A stretch of DNA of 64,000 nucleotides, taken from assembly GCA_963556145.1 (NCBI GenBank), contig OY744469.1:3258767-3322766 (forward strand). The letters are read 5' to 3'. The notes below the pieces were generated by a model. It saw only the letters and a list, made by a program, of their open reading frames with translations. It ran no database searches and was not told the origin of the DNA. The translations under genes and the position numbers were made by a program. Below are positions 1 through 10,864 of this stretch, one piece after another. Each line of letters opens with the position of its first letter. Position 1 is the first letter of the stretch. Source of the DNA: Hygrocybe punicea. Taxonomy: Eukaryota; Basidiomycota; Agaricomycetes; Agaricales; Hygrophoraceae.

Positions 1-3000
1 TAGTGGAGATTGAAGTGAGTAATGCGGGCAGAGGGAAAGAGAGCTATGTCTCCGTTCCTCAAGCGTACCACCAAGCCCAGCTCAAGCAAACAAAGCTCAC
101 CACCAGAATGGTCACCTATCACCAAAACAAGACAAACACGTCGATCCTTTACATCCCTGTGGCAACGTGTGATGACATTGATGTTCAGAACAAAGCCACT
201 GAATGGATGAACGGGGGATGCTTCCTTCCCTGGGAGCACATCCACGAACATAGACAGGTCCTCGTACATTTCAGGCAGGTGCTCAATAAGCTGAGAGGAA
301 TGTATGAGCACACCAAATGAATGACCTTGATTTGACACCGACCTTTCCTTCTACCCACAAAAAAAAATCCTCAAAAGTATTGCAAAGGTTTGTATATTCA
401 CGCGCATGTTCCTTGAGTTCCTCAGAGACGCGTGGCATGAGTTGATAGTAATTGGTCTTTGAGCACCCTTTGCGACGTAGCAGATATGGGTGCACATCAT
501 GGGGCGCACCATCTCCCTGTTCCAATGTATTAGTAACTGTGTGATAACTGTCAGCCATGAACGCACACGCGGTCCATTTCTCATATACACATCAAAGTGA
601 ATAGCAGGAAACTTGATGCCACTTGAAGCCTCAGAACCATCAGTATAAACCAGGGAAGGGCCACTCTCCACAAGCAAAGCATTGCGTATGTTCCGTTCGA
701 GGGATGAGCGCATGTCCTGTGGCATATCTCCCCAGATGAATGCAGCCAGTGATCCATCAGAGCAATTGAGACGGACGTCTTTGCTGCAACCATGCCGATG
801 TTGGTGGCCAATATAACACAAGGAGAAACAAAACTCACCCATCAAAAATATTTTCATCCATCAAAACATATCTATTTGGGCCCTTGACACCGCTCTCATC
901 ATATAGCTCAGAAATCTATCAAGGTCACATCAATTCTGCCCCACTCTCAAGTTCATATAACCCTTACCATACGGGCAAAATCATCACTACCCTTGGGAAC
1001 CTGGGCATTGAGAGCATACAGTCTTTGCTGATCTGTATATGCTTTCCTTGCCTCATATTCTCTTGGGTATGGGACTGTCTTGTTCTGTCTAGCATCCATA
1101 ACAAATCTAGTGTTAAGAACCATGTAGTTCGGGGACACGGGGTCAGGAACCAGAAAACCGCACAGCGGAGGGGCCTGTACGACGCTACCCAAGCTGAGCT
1201 GATGCTGAACATGGTTCTGAATGTCACTGCCTGCATCCGAGAATGGTGACAACGGCCGTTCGTCCATGTTCAATTGCCTTGAGGACATGTAAGAATGGAG
1301 TAGGTTTTGATTCATAATATGGAGTTGTGCAGGCACCACCAAACGTCCCATTAGAGGCTCCAGACACCGCGCCCAGATTTCATGGTTCTGCGTGAGGGAC
1401 AGAAAAGAGCTGACAAAATATTATTACTATTACACCTATTAAACCCTGATCACTTACTTTTTTTGGATGCTGTCGAAGAAATGATCAGACACATCCAAGT
1501 CCGAGCAGTCTATGTCTCCCTTCAAATCCATATCATGAAGCAAACTTGGTGAGAACATAGTGGAAAGTCTCAAAGGGATGTGACGTCGTAGGTAGTCTAT
1601 GAGAGGAATTAGACGTTCACAAACATCCTTCCCTGCATCCGTTTCTAAAGCGTTTGGTAGGTCAAACTCTATGAGATAAACAGTTGTGCACAGAGGGAGC
1701 TACTCACCAGGATCAGGCCAGCGAAGAGTATTTGATATGGCGTAAATCTCATCAAACTTCATCTGCGAAATCTCAGCCCTGCAGTTGTTCGCTGCAATAA
1801 TCATCAGAAAGTATATAGATCCTGTGAGACAACCTTAGCATGGACCGTGCATGACAGTAAGAGGAAGCTCACCAGCACCGGCAATGGAAGCAAACTTTGT
1901 ACCGATTCCTACCCATGTGTGAAAGGTTGATAATGACGGGCCACCATCCATCCCCATTAAGTGAAGATTGTAGACATTAGCCACTGACTTATACCTGTTC
2001 GTCCTCAAGATGCTACAGGAAGCTGATAAGACACAGCGTGTCAACATAAGAAGGACCCACCAGTCTGCTTTTGCTGCTAGCTGCAGCATATTAATCATAG
2101 TAATGAATTCCAGCCCAGTGGCCATTTCCAGGCTGCGTTGGCAACGCCGGACCACGGACTGCAGAGAGTCCGTCACGAAAGCACCATTCTCACCCTCCCA
2201 TGCCCCACCTGCCACCAAAGCTCGCATTGACTGCATCCATTTCTGGGTTGATGCATTCGACAAATTGCTGATAGCACCCTGTGATAAATTGGAGATAGCC
2301 TCTGCGGCACGTCCTCCCAAAGTGCTGACAGGCTTCTCAATGACCTCCCAAGCTTTCTGCTGCTTCTTCCCTTTGTTCTTTTTCTTGTGCTTCGTACCAC
2401 CACGATTGCATTCCCCAACCCTGTGAACCGCATACGCGCCCGCCCCAGCACCACAACCTTCCCGCTCCCCAATACGGTTTGAACGGCGTCGCTCCCTTCG
2501 ATCCAATTGGTTTTGGGCAGTGTAAGAATGCGCGTGGTCGGTGTGGATCTGGATGTATGGAGGAAGAACTTAGAAAAAAAGGGAAACGGGGAATGTTGCT
2601 CACCGTATTGGCACTGGCATTCTGCAGGGAGTCCAGCACGATGTGTGAAGGTTCAGGCGTCGAAGGAAAAACTCCAAACGCTGAGGAGACGCCCTGGGTG
2701 GGTGAAGGAAGGCTACCACAAAATGGACTCCCTGGACTGGCAGAATGCGCGTGGTCGGTGTGGATCTGGATCTGGATGTATGGAAGGTTGGACAATGAAG
2801 GAAGAACTTAGAAAAAAAGGGAAACGGGGAATGTTGCTCACCGTATTTGCACTGGCATTCTGCAGGGAGTCCAGTGCGATGTGTGAAGGTTCGGCGTCGA
2901 AGGAAAAACTCCAAACGCTGAGGAGACGACCTGGGTGGGTGAAGGAAAGCTACCACAAAATGGACTCCCTGGACTGGCAGAATGTGTGCGGTCACCGTCT

Positions 3001-3510
3001 GCATTCTGTGAGAAGGACTTGAGCCTGATGTGTGAATGGAATGGTCGCAAAGGCTGCGTCCACATGGACATGGACTCACTGCACTGGCAGAATGTGTGTG
3101 GTCAGCATCCCATGAGAAGGACCAGAGCTGGACATGTGAAAGTTCAGCCGTGGAAGGCAGTCATGGTCCAGTGGACTCACCAGAGTGGCAGAATGCATTG
3201 GGTCTGTGTCATTCCAAGAGACCGGACTTGCAGAATGCACATGGTTACCGAAGGCATAGAGCTTTTGGTATATGGCAAATATATCTGGTGGCAGACTGTT
3301 GGCAGATTGATGGAGGAACTGGAGCATGTCCAAGAGCTCCTTCGGTGAAAAGTCCATCAGTACCGGAAGCAGTCCCAAAAAGGTGCACGTTTTATCGCCG
3401 TAAAACGTGCACCTTTTTGGGACACCCCCTGATGCATCAGCCGCTCCACTGGGCCTGCGAGACCGAAAGCGTTCGACAGAATGCTCAAAATACTTATCAT
3501 ACGCCGTCAT
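1..3510 (-). CDS. Partial spliced gene ending in a TET/JBP-superfamily (2OG-FeII_Oxy_6-like) dioxygenase domain
   Basis: Minus-strand coding blocks run from about 3510 to the left edge: 3510-3200, 2506-1835, 1810-1450, 1385-953, 900-845, 835-600, 560-340 and 282-1. The last block (after an acceptor near 283) reads PFSGFVLNINV, CHRDVKD, CLVLVIGDHSGGELCL, GDIALFPS and ITHFN. That is the double-stranded beta-helix signature of PF20515-type 2OG-Fe(II) oxygenases: iron HxD in CHRD (near 155-165), distal His in THFN (near 12-20). The co-substrate Arg would lie beyond base 1. Upstream blocks are Agaricomycete-type sequence I do not otherwise recognise, with a basic N-terminal part (KHKKKNKGKKQQK, near 2390). 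Splicing is approximate and the 3510-2510 part could be a separate gene. It lies head-to-head with the kinase-like gene at 3641. Known members of this superfamily oxidise 5-methylcytosine or related substrates; the activity here is inferred. Confidence 0.55.
2515..2990. repeat. Tandem duplication of an exon-intron unit, about 230 bp per copy
   Basis: Two consecutive copies (about 2515-2745 and 2745-2985) share long stretches, for example GTGGTCGGTGTGGATCTGG and GGCATTCTGCAGGGAGTCC, with a partial third copy to about 3200. On the minus strand each copy carries GTGAGC, a likely splice donor, and a CAG acceptor. The unit may therefore be a duplicated exon of the minus-strand gene. Confidence 0.7.
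3373..3422. repeat. Perfect 50-bp palindrome (22-bp arms, 6-bp loop)
   Basis: Bases 3373-3394 and 3401-3422 are exact reverse complements, separated by TCGCCG; each arm contains AAAAGGTGCACGTTTTA or its complement. On the minus strand it lies inside an open reading block (VPKRCTFYGDKTCTFLG) without a stop. It looks like a tiny foldback insertion, not a terminator. Confidence 0.85.
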
Positions 3511-3640
3511 CCCACATAAAAGGATCTTGGCTGCAAGACCGACAAAGGTGAAAGAGCCAGTAGGTAAGAGTGAATGCTAAACTTTCTATGTACTGTAAAC
3601 TTGAACTCACCTATCTCCATGGAAAAGGCAAAGGCACCAT

Positions 3641-5325
3641 GTCAACCCTGGCGACTTTCATCCCCAGTATGATCTTTCCTCTGCCCTCAGAGCATGAATT
3701 CACCAAGGTACCGACTTCAACCTCCACGGCCCCGTACCAGGTCGGCATACCACCCCCCAATCAGGAAGGCCATCCCGCTTTCATCATATGTGATCCATCT
3801 TTACCCCATCGCATGCTGGTGTCGCTTCAAGCCTACCTGCAAACTGCACCTGGCAGACAGCTAGCCCCCTCTGCAGTGCTCATTCAAGCCGTTGCAGGAC
3901 TGGAGAGGTCCCTGAGGGGTTATGTCCTAGACCATGAAACATCATCCATCCTCCTTTTCCATCGTGCTTTCAACCCCATCAGCTGTGCAGTGGAGGAGGT
4001 GGACAGTAATCCGTCGCAGCCTGTGACTACCACACGTAACACACTGTTCAACCAGATTCCCGATGGAACCTATCGCCCACACCGAGACGCGGACGCACAG
4101 CTTCACGTCGAGTTCAAGAGCTGGACAGCATTTTCACATCATGCGACGAATATATTACAGCTTGGTCGTAACAGTACAGTTCTGGAGCTGAGCCCTAGTG
4201 AGACAGGGCATCGCTCCATAATATTTAAGGTGTGCTGATCTGAACCTACAGGAAACGCTCACCTCACCATTTGTACCCCCAGATTGGGATATCTATGCTG
4301 TCAGATCTGAAAAAGATACCATATGCTCTGCTCTTTGGAGGCGATCAGTACATGCTCTTCACTCTTTGCCCAATCCCTGGAGGGCCCCTGCACAGCCTTC
4401 TGTGCTCAGATATTCTGCATATCCTGGATGCGACAACGCCATTTATGCCCCTAATCATTTACTGTCTGTTGGGTGTGGGTGCCAAGGTCTTGGACGTGCC
4501 ACAGCATGTCCAAGTTCCTACAATCTCATTGGTAACGTCATTAGGCCGTACACGACATGCAACGAAAACAGCTAACGCAAACGTCCATGCAAATGCTGCT
4601 AAGCTGGCAACAATATTTCCTGGTGTAACTTTACAGGTGCTTTTCTTTCCATCAATCGCTTCGTCTCAATCAAAGGTCATTTTAGGCTGAAAATTTAGGG
4701 CTAACATTCGATCTCGATCGATGTCAACAGGAGACGTACGTGCTGAGTCTTTGCAACGTCATGTCTTCTTTGCACATGCGTGGGCCTCCTCCCTCCACCT
4801 TCAAGCAGTGGCTGCACAAGGCGACGCGAGTTCTGAAGTCACTTCCTTGGCAACGTCAGCAATGCCGAAAACTTATTCTTACAACATATCTGGAGAGGGG
4901 ATCAGTTGGGAATGTATTCAGAGGGCATTACGCTGATATGCAACAAGAAGACATTGTCGGAAAGGTTGTGGTGGATGGGCCGTCTCAGGAACTGCTATAT
5001 CACGAAGCCAGAATATATGCAGATCTCACAGCACTTCAGGGCTCAGCAATACCATCTGTGCATGGTCTCTATGTCAGTGGGCATCTTCTTGTGCTGGTCA
5101 TGCAATATGCAGGAGAGAAATTTAGGTCCTTCTCTGACCTTACATTGTGTCAGTGGTATGTCCCCACCTATACTAGACTATCACATCTACTTTACTCTTT
5201 TTAGGTCAGATCTTTGGGCTACTCTCCTGTTACTTTATCAGGCAGGAGTTTGCCACCAAGACTTACGTCCTGACAATGTGGTCTTATCTCCCACAGGCGC
5301 CATCCGCGTACTGGACACTGTAAAA
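3641..5325 (+). CDS. Protein-kinase-like gene, truncated after the catalytic loop
   Basis: The probable start is the ATG at 3641 (MSTLATFIPS). Exons are about 3641-4220, 4282-4510 and further blocks to 5153; a GT-AG intron lies at about 5154-5204, followed by a last exon. The C-terminal half has protein-kinase motifs: glycine-rich loop GSVGNVFRG, GKVVV for the ATP-binding Lys, a downstream Glu-containing helix, and HQDLRPDNV as catalytic loop with Gln for Arg of HRD. The Mg-binding DFG segment is missing: coding stops at IRVLD, where the sequence changes into the tail of a Helitron RepHel gene. It is thus a C-terminally truncated pseudo-kinase or kinase fragment. The N-terminal about 300 residues are not recognised. 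HQD-type loops occur in fungal FunK1- and Crinkler-like kinases; I cannot assign a subfamily. Confidence 0.55.
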
Positions 5326-5816
5326 ATAGAAACCTTGTACTAGCTATTTATGCTCAGAGTCTTTGAGCATCCTCCTTGAGGTCAAGCATGGCTGTCTTCA
5401 TGTGGTAATCTGTTGTGTAGCATTCAAGGTCATGGAGAAGTAGGGTTGAGCAAATGTGAGTTAATTGTCAGCACACTGTTTGGGGGGCAGTTGTGTTTGG
5501 CAGTTGACCTGTTGCTCCCTGAGCAATTGCTTCATGGCTGAGAGTGTTGCATGATGGTGCAACACAGGGGAGATGGCAGGTAGAGAGTAGGTTGATGAAG
5601 ACTCAAGACACTCTATGTAGATTTCTTTTATGCTAAATTATATGTTGCAGAGGTGGGAGGTGGGCTTATTAGATCAATATGCAATATGCAACACATGCTA
5701 TGTATCTTATGACATATGTAACATGCTTTATGCCATTTTCTTAAGTTAGCAAAGAATTGAGGGGGGGGAAAAAAGAACTCGTTCATGCCAAGCGCAGCAC
5801 TGGCCCTCTAAACAAG
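5322..5816 (+). mobile_element. 3' end of a second Helitron of the RepHel family (element G2), fused to the kinase-like gene
   Basis: Bases 5322-5360 encode KNRNLVLAIYAQSL-stop in a frame different from the kinase. They match the C-terminus of the intact RepHel at 38985 (KNLVLAIYA-stop). About 450 bp of non-coding 3' sequence follows, similar to N3 (TGTCTTCATG, GTGGGCTTATTA). The element ends with the family 3' terminus: AAAGAACTCGTTCATGCC, a GC-rich hairpin, then CTAAACAAG at 5816 followed by T. The left (5') terminus is not visible in the window, so the kinase and perhaps the dioxygenase gene may be cargo of this element. That last step is inference. Confidence 0.7.
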
Positions 5817-6310
5817 TGAATATAACCATCGAGGTGCAAGATGGAATCGTATTCGTCTTGTGAAACCATAACATTGACGAATGCAAGATCATTGGTTGCG
5901 GCGGCTTTACTTGTAATACGGGTGGTGGGATCAAGAACAAAGATTATGTGGAAAACAGGATTGTTCCTGATGGACTGTGTAATCGTGCTCTTGGGTGCAT
6001 TGTCCATCTCTACATCGGAAGTTGGTTCTGGTGTATTGGACGCCGTCGATGGCAACAATGCGAGTTCCTCTTCAATAGCATGTCGAACACCCATGGCATT
6101 TTCTGAACCCTTCCATCCAATACAGCTGGATAGAGGACAGGTACCAGATGTGATGCAATTTGGATGCTTGCTTGTGGATCCACAATGGTGCTGACAGGAA
6201 CTTCCTTTCTTTTTCCAGAGGATGGTTTGCGTCTGGATCGAGATGCAGTTTCATCCTGGACAGATGTGGCAGCACACTTCATAGCCAACTTCCTTACGAG
6301 ACTTGGGCAT
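5817..6310 (-). pseudogene. Host gene fragment truncated by the G2 insertion
   Basis: Minus-strand blocks at about 6290-6130 (basic, RRKPSSGKRKEVPVST) and 6094-5817 (acidic TPEPTSDVEMDN, then FHIIFVLDPTTRI, then LHLDGYIH) form a plausible spliced gene. The reading frame runs into the 3' terminus of element G2 at 5816, so the remaining 3' part of the gene is gone or lies left of the unseen 5' end of G2. The family is not recognised. The start could be an upstream MPKSRKEV exon near 6310. Confidence 0.45.
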
Positions 6311-6559
6311 GTTGAAAAACTAAAAGATCAGATTATGTTAGTTTGTCAATTCAATAGGGTCTAAAATGCTACTGTGATATACCGGTATGTAATCTATAAC
6401 TCAGGATGTGTTGTGATGGTGAGTGTCAAGGAGAAGAAGAGTTAATCAAGTTTGGATAATCCTTTTGACTATCAATGATATTGGATTTGTGTCAGGTGAC
6501 AACAGCGACAATGATGCTCCCCCGGTTGGATCAGCAAGGGTTTGGTTGTGCATCCATAT
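6311..6559. other. Short intergenic stretch, nothing identified
   Basis: No convincing coding block or repeat between the truncated minus-strand gene and the CGAACA-rich inverted repeats. A short open frame (6475-6666) has no recognisable features. Confidence 0.4.
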
Positions 6560-6900
6560 TTGTCTTTAGAATGAATAACAATGTGACGACCTGCCAAACA
6601 CGTGTCGAACAGGCTGAACACTGTTCGGCAAGTGTTCGGTTAGTCATATGCATATTCATGCGTTAATTAATGTCCATATGGCTTGTCGAACACTTGTCGA
6701 ACAGTGTTCAGCCTGTTCGACAAGTGTTCGACAAGCCATATCTATGTTAATATATATTCCACTTGATATATTAACATAGCAAAGACTTGTCGAACACTTG
6801 TCGAATAGGCCGAACACTGTTTGACAATTCATATCTATGTTAATAACCATACCATTATATATATTAACATCAAGCATGTTCGGCCTCTTCGCCATGTCAT
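6560..6900. repeat. Cluster of inverted repeats rich in GTCGAACA / TGTTCGAC
   Basis: The motifs TGTCGAACAGGCTGAACAC, CTTGTCGAACACTTGTCGAA and GTTCAGCCTGTTCGACAAG recur in both orientations, separated by AT-rich palindromes such as TATGTTAATATATA. The region can fold into several long stems. It has the look of a short non-autonomous DNA transposon or nested MITEs; no coding capacity. A weaker related palindromic stretch follows to about 7060. Confidence 0.6.
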
Positions 6901-7187
6901 AAGTTAAGAATATATATTTGTATAGCTGCATGACAAATAGCGCTTATCAACATTTTAAGGATGTATTATGGCAAAACTTCAGAATCAAGTAAACCATGTT
7001 TGGTTGTATGTTATCCGTACACCGCGTGTCCGATCAATGTATGCAATGCCAAACATGTGTTGTCAACAGGTCATCTGACCTGACTAGTTCCTTCATAGGC
7101 TAGGGCATTGACCCTGACATCCAACGTTTTCCCTTCCCCTCATTTTTACTCTCAGACGCCCACCACAAAGATTCTACTCCATCTACC

Positions 7188-9330
7188 ATGTCCTTGCCTG
7201 TCATCAAAACCTCGACTCCCGCTGTCAATCCCACGGCTTTCAAATACTGGCCTGATGCGCTGCCCAAAGAGCTGCAGGAGCTACATCGCATTTTCCAAAT
7301 CCAGTACATGGTCCCACCCAAGATTCTGGCACCCAACAAGGAAACTGGTACTGTTCCCGTCTTCTCTTGTAATCTCTATGTTCTGAAGACCCACCCCCAC
7401 AATGCCACCGCCCAAGGCGAGTTGTGGCATGAAATGCCCAAATGATATGAGGAACCACTGCATTGAATCATTTACCAGATGGACTTGTACATTTACGTGA
7501 CCTCAGCAATCGCCTACAACAAGGCGTCACACTACCCACCAGAATACGTCAAAAACAATAAAGGAGGCACCGATACACTGCGTGATTACCTCAAATATAT
7601 GGACACCATCATGGACAAAATATGGGCAGAGGTTCTGGTGGCAAAATGGGCCAACGAGGTTACCCGTGACTGGCGAAGCAAGATCTTCGATGATTGGCTC
7701 CTCAAAGAGTTTTATGTCGGCAAGCATTCTCCATCAGCATTAATTCAACATGGTACAGTGAGCACCGAGACTGTGCCAGAAGACCTTGGTGAGTACATAT
7801 ACGCATTGGCAGCCAAATGGATTAAGACATCTGGCATCGAAGATTGGGCGAAATACAACGAATCTGTGCCAGCATGGCACAGCGGAACCTCTGCAAATTG
7901 GTCATTCGGTGGGCTGCCAGACGCCACAAAGCTCGAAATCATTGGTCAGGTTATTGCATGGTGTAAAGGACATAGCATCCTCATCAATGCCGATGTGGCA
8001 GAGGATGATGAAGGTGTGATCTAGAATTACATGTGTGATTGTGCTAATAATATAATACATTTGTAGAAGAGCTGGTTCCCCAGGGCAAGGGCAAGGGCAA
8101 AGCGAAGTCAAAATCGGCCAGCAAACATAATGTATCTTCCGCTGGTTTGTAAATGTTTTCACCCATATCAGTGGATAGATGTATTGAATATTCAGGTGGC
8201 GCAGACAATTCGTCCGAGAAGGATAAAAAGAAGCCCAAGCCCAAGCCCAAGCCCAAGCCCAAGTCCAGTAGGTAGTGTCATTGTCTGTGATCATCACACA
8301 TGGTAACTCCTCATCATCACAGAACACACCGTGGAGTCCAAACCTGATGACGATGCTGAGTGTGAGTTATTAAATTCTAAATATCAAGATTATAACGCAT
8401 ATTATTCATTCATCCATAGATGATATAAAGATGGAGGAGGACTTAGCCCCAGTGAAGAAGAAATGGTCCAAGGCTCAAATGTGTACGTTACTCACTTTGT
8501 TCTGAATAATGCACTGACATCTCACAGTCGCTGTCGAAATTGGGCTGTCGCATGGATCCAAGAAATCGGAATCCGAAAAATTGACAGTGGAAGTTAAACC
8601 ACGCATCTCCTCCGAGCCGGATGATGTGCCACTGGAATCTGCAAAGTTGGACGTTGTAGGACCAGAGTGGGTAGGGTTGTTGAATGTTGATAGCGATATA
8701 ATCATGCACAACAATGATGGACCTCCTGAACCCATACAGGAGTCTCAGCGGTGATTACGACGACAGTGAGACAGCAAAGAGGAGGAAGCTGGATGTCGCA
8801 TCGGAGCAAGCAGGTATTATTGCAGAAAGGCTCCAGCCAGTGAAGCCTCCAAAGAAGTCTCCGACTCCGGGTATGTCTTTCAACATCACATCATACTCTG
8901 TATAGATTTCACATCTGATCTTGTCAATGTCCTAGGATTCCATCCCAATACGCGTGCATCGTCATGCCATCAGTTGTCGACCCCCGCAGAGCCAGGCAGT
9001 TTATTAATGGATGTAGATTGGAGCAATATCATTCCTCCCGATATCCTAGTCTCAATTCCTCCAAGCCAAACGAGGTCTTCATCTCCCAAGGCATCAACAT
9101 CCGTCAACATCCAAACTGGACCCTGGCCCTTAATTTCAGGTGCTGTAAGTCCTCTTTGTGTGGAGTATTAATTATATTTGACTAAAGACACTTTATTACA
9201 GTCGTTGATTTCTGGTAATGTATTGATAATCTGTGCCCTCAATGTCCTCCTCTACCACCATTATTTACATTTGTACAATATCTGTACATATTTTTTTTGC
9301 TCTGTTGAAAATGGCTTGTGTTACTTTCCT
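7188..9330 (+). CDS. Unrecognised spliced Agaricomycete-type gene with Lys/Pro linker
   Basis: Coding blocks on the plus strand: 7188-7440 (MSLPVIKTSTPAVNP, FKYWPDALPKEL), 7479-8024 (MDLYIYVTSAIAY to VAEDDEGV), then short exons separated by about 50-bp introns: 8066-8150 (PQGKGKGKAKSKS), 8195-8270 (KKKPKPKPKPKPKSS), 8420-8480, 8527-8750 (acidic), 8790-8870 (AKRRKLDVAS) and 8937-9145. The N-terminal about 270 residues look like a folded domain; the rest is low-complexity with nuclear-localisation-like clusters. No family is recognised. The join between the first two blocks is uncertain because I found no in-phase GT donor. Possibly a nuclear protein (inference only). Confidence 0.5.
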
Positions 9331-9478
9331 ATGACCATAACAATTGAGCAAGATAATAAGCATATACAAATACCACATAAAACATCGATCTTGGTGACTG
9401 AAAATCTGTTTGTCTAAAGTATATCCTATTACAGCCATTTGCATAATTCTTGGCAGTAAATGCACTTTTTTCAATCAA
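9331..9478. other. AT-rich intergenic stretch
   Basis: No gene seen. It contains repeated TTACAG motifs (9196, 9429, 9479) resembling the terminus of the adjacent palindrome. Confidence 0.4.
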
Positions 9479-10124
9479 TTACAGCCGTTTTCAGCAAGTA
9501 TTGGAAACACAATTTTTAAATGGTGGCTGTGCGTTTCTGAATAAGGAAGCTGCCGAGAACCCGAGGTTTGATGAGTATATTACATAAGATAGATGTCATC
9601 CATATATGGCTACACCACATGACTTAGCGTGACAGACAGTAAAATGACAATAGATAATGGTTAAGGACAATAGAAAAAAAGGTGTTGCAGAGAAAGATTT
9701 AGAGGGCACTTCAAAAGGGGTTGGTGTATTTAAAACCATGATTTTCTATGAGATGAAGGAGGAGATAAGCATTCAGTTCCAATGTTACACAGCACGTCAC
9801 AAAGCATCACACCAGCTTCTCCTGATTAAACTACCAACCTCCTCCTTCACCTGATAGAAAATCATGGTTTTAAATACAACAACCCCTTTTGAAGTGCCCT
9901 CTAAATCTTTCTCTGCAACACCTTTTTTTCTATTGTCCTTAACCATTATCTATTGTCATTTTACTGTCTGTCACGCTAAGTCATGTGGTGTAGCCATATA
10001 TGGATGACATCTATCTTATGTAATATACTCATCAAACCTCGGGTTCTCGGCAGCTTCCTTATTCAGAAATGCACAGCCACCATTTAGAAATCGTGTTTCC
10101 AATACTCGCTGAAAACGGCTGTAA
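9479..10124. mobile_element. Foldback/MITE element, arms about 285 bp
   Basis: The left arm begins TTACAGCCGTTTTCAGC at 9479 and the right arm ends with its reverse complement at 10124. The arms stay near-perfect reverse complements inward to about 9762 and 9838, leaving a loop of about 75 bp. Differences are few (for example GCGTTTCTG against CAGAAATGC). There is no transposase and no clear target duplication. Transcription would give a long hairpin RNA. Confidence 0.85.
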
Positions 10125-10131
10125 GAAATAT

Positions 10132-10817
10132 GGACTTGGTGGAATTTCCAATGCTGAATCTTGTATCTTATGAAATACTGCATGGATTGAGATGGTTATA
10201 AAGGGAAAGTTGTACTATTTCTTAAGGGCTTTCTACTCCTGTGATTACATTTGGATAATATTTAGTGTATGGTGAGTTGTAGATGAAATAACAGGGAAAC
10301 CAGCACTTTTTGAGACCCAAAATGATATTGTCAAATTATGGCATCAAATGAGCTCCTATGAACAAGATTGTAGGGGGGAAATTGTTCATTTTTTCAAGGG
10401 CTAGAAGTACATATACCGTGTTTTCCTTTATTTTTGTGTTTTGAGCCAATATTACATCTGTACTATTTTTGATTGCATTGGGATCGAAATACCACAAGAA
10501 TTATAAATATTGGCTCAAAACACAAAAATAAAGGAAAACACGGTATATGTACTTCTAGCCCTTGAAAAAATGAACAATTTCCCCCCTACAATCTTGTTCA
10601 TAGGAGCTCATTTGATGCCATAATTTGACAATATCATTTTGGGTCTCAAAAAGTGCTGGTTTCCCTGTTATTTCATCTACAACTCACCATACACTAAATA
10701 TTATCCAAATGTAATCACAGGAGTAGAAAGCCCTTAAGAAATAGTACAACTTTCCCTTTATAACCATCTCAATCCATGCAGTATTCCATGAGATACAAGA
10801 GAAATTTCACCAAGTCC
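10132..10817. mobile_element. Second foldback element, arms about 315 bp
   Basis: It starts GGACTTGGTGGAATTTC at 10132 and ends GAAATTTCACCAAGTCC at 10817. The arms are near-perfect reverse complements to about 10454 and 10506, with an about 50-bp loop. It is unrelated in sequence to the palindrome only 7 bp upstream. Non-coding. Confidence 0.85.
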
Positions 10818-10864
10818 AAAATTTTTACACCTCAATTTTTTTTTCAACTTTTCCGCATGTTTAT

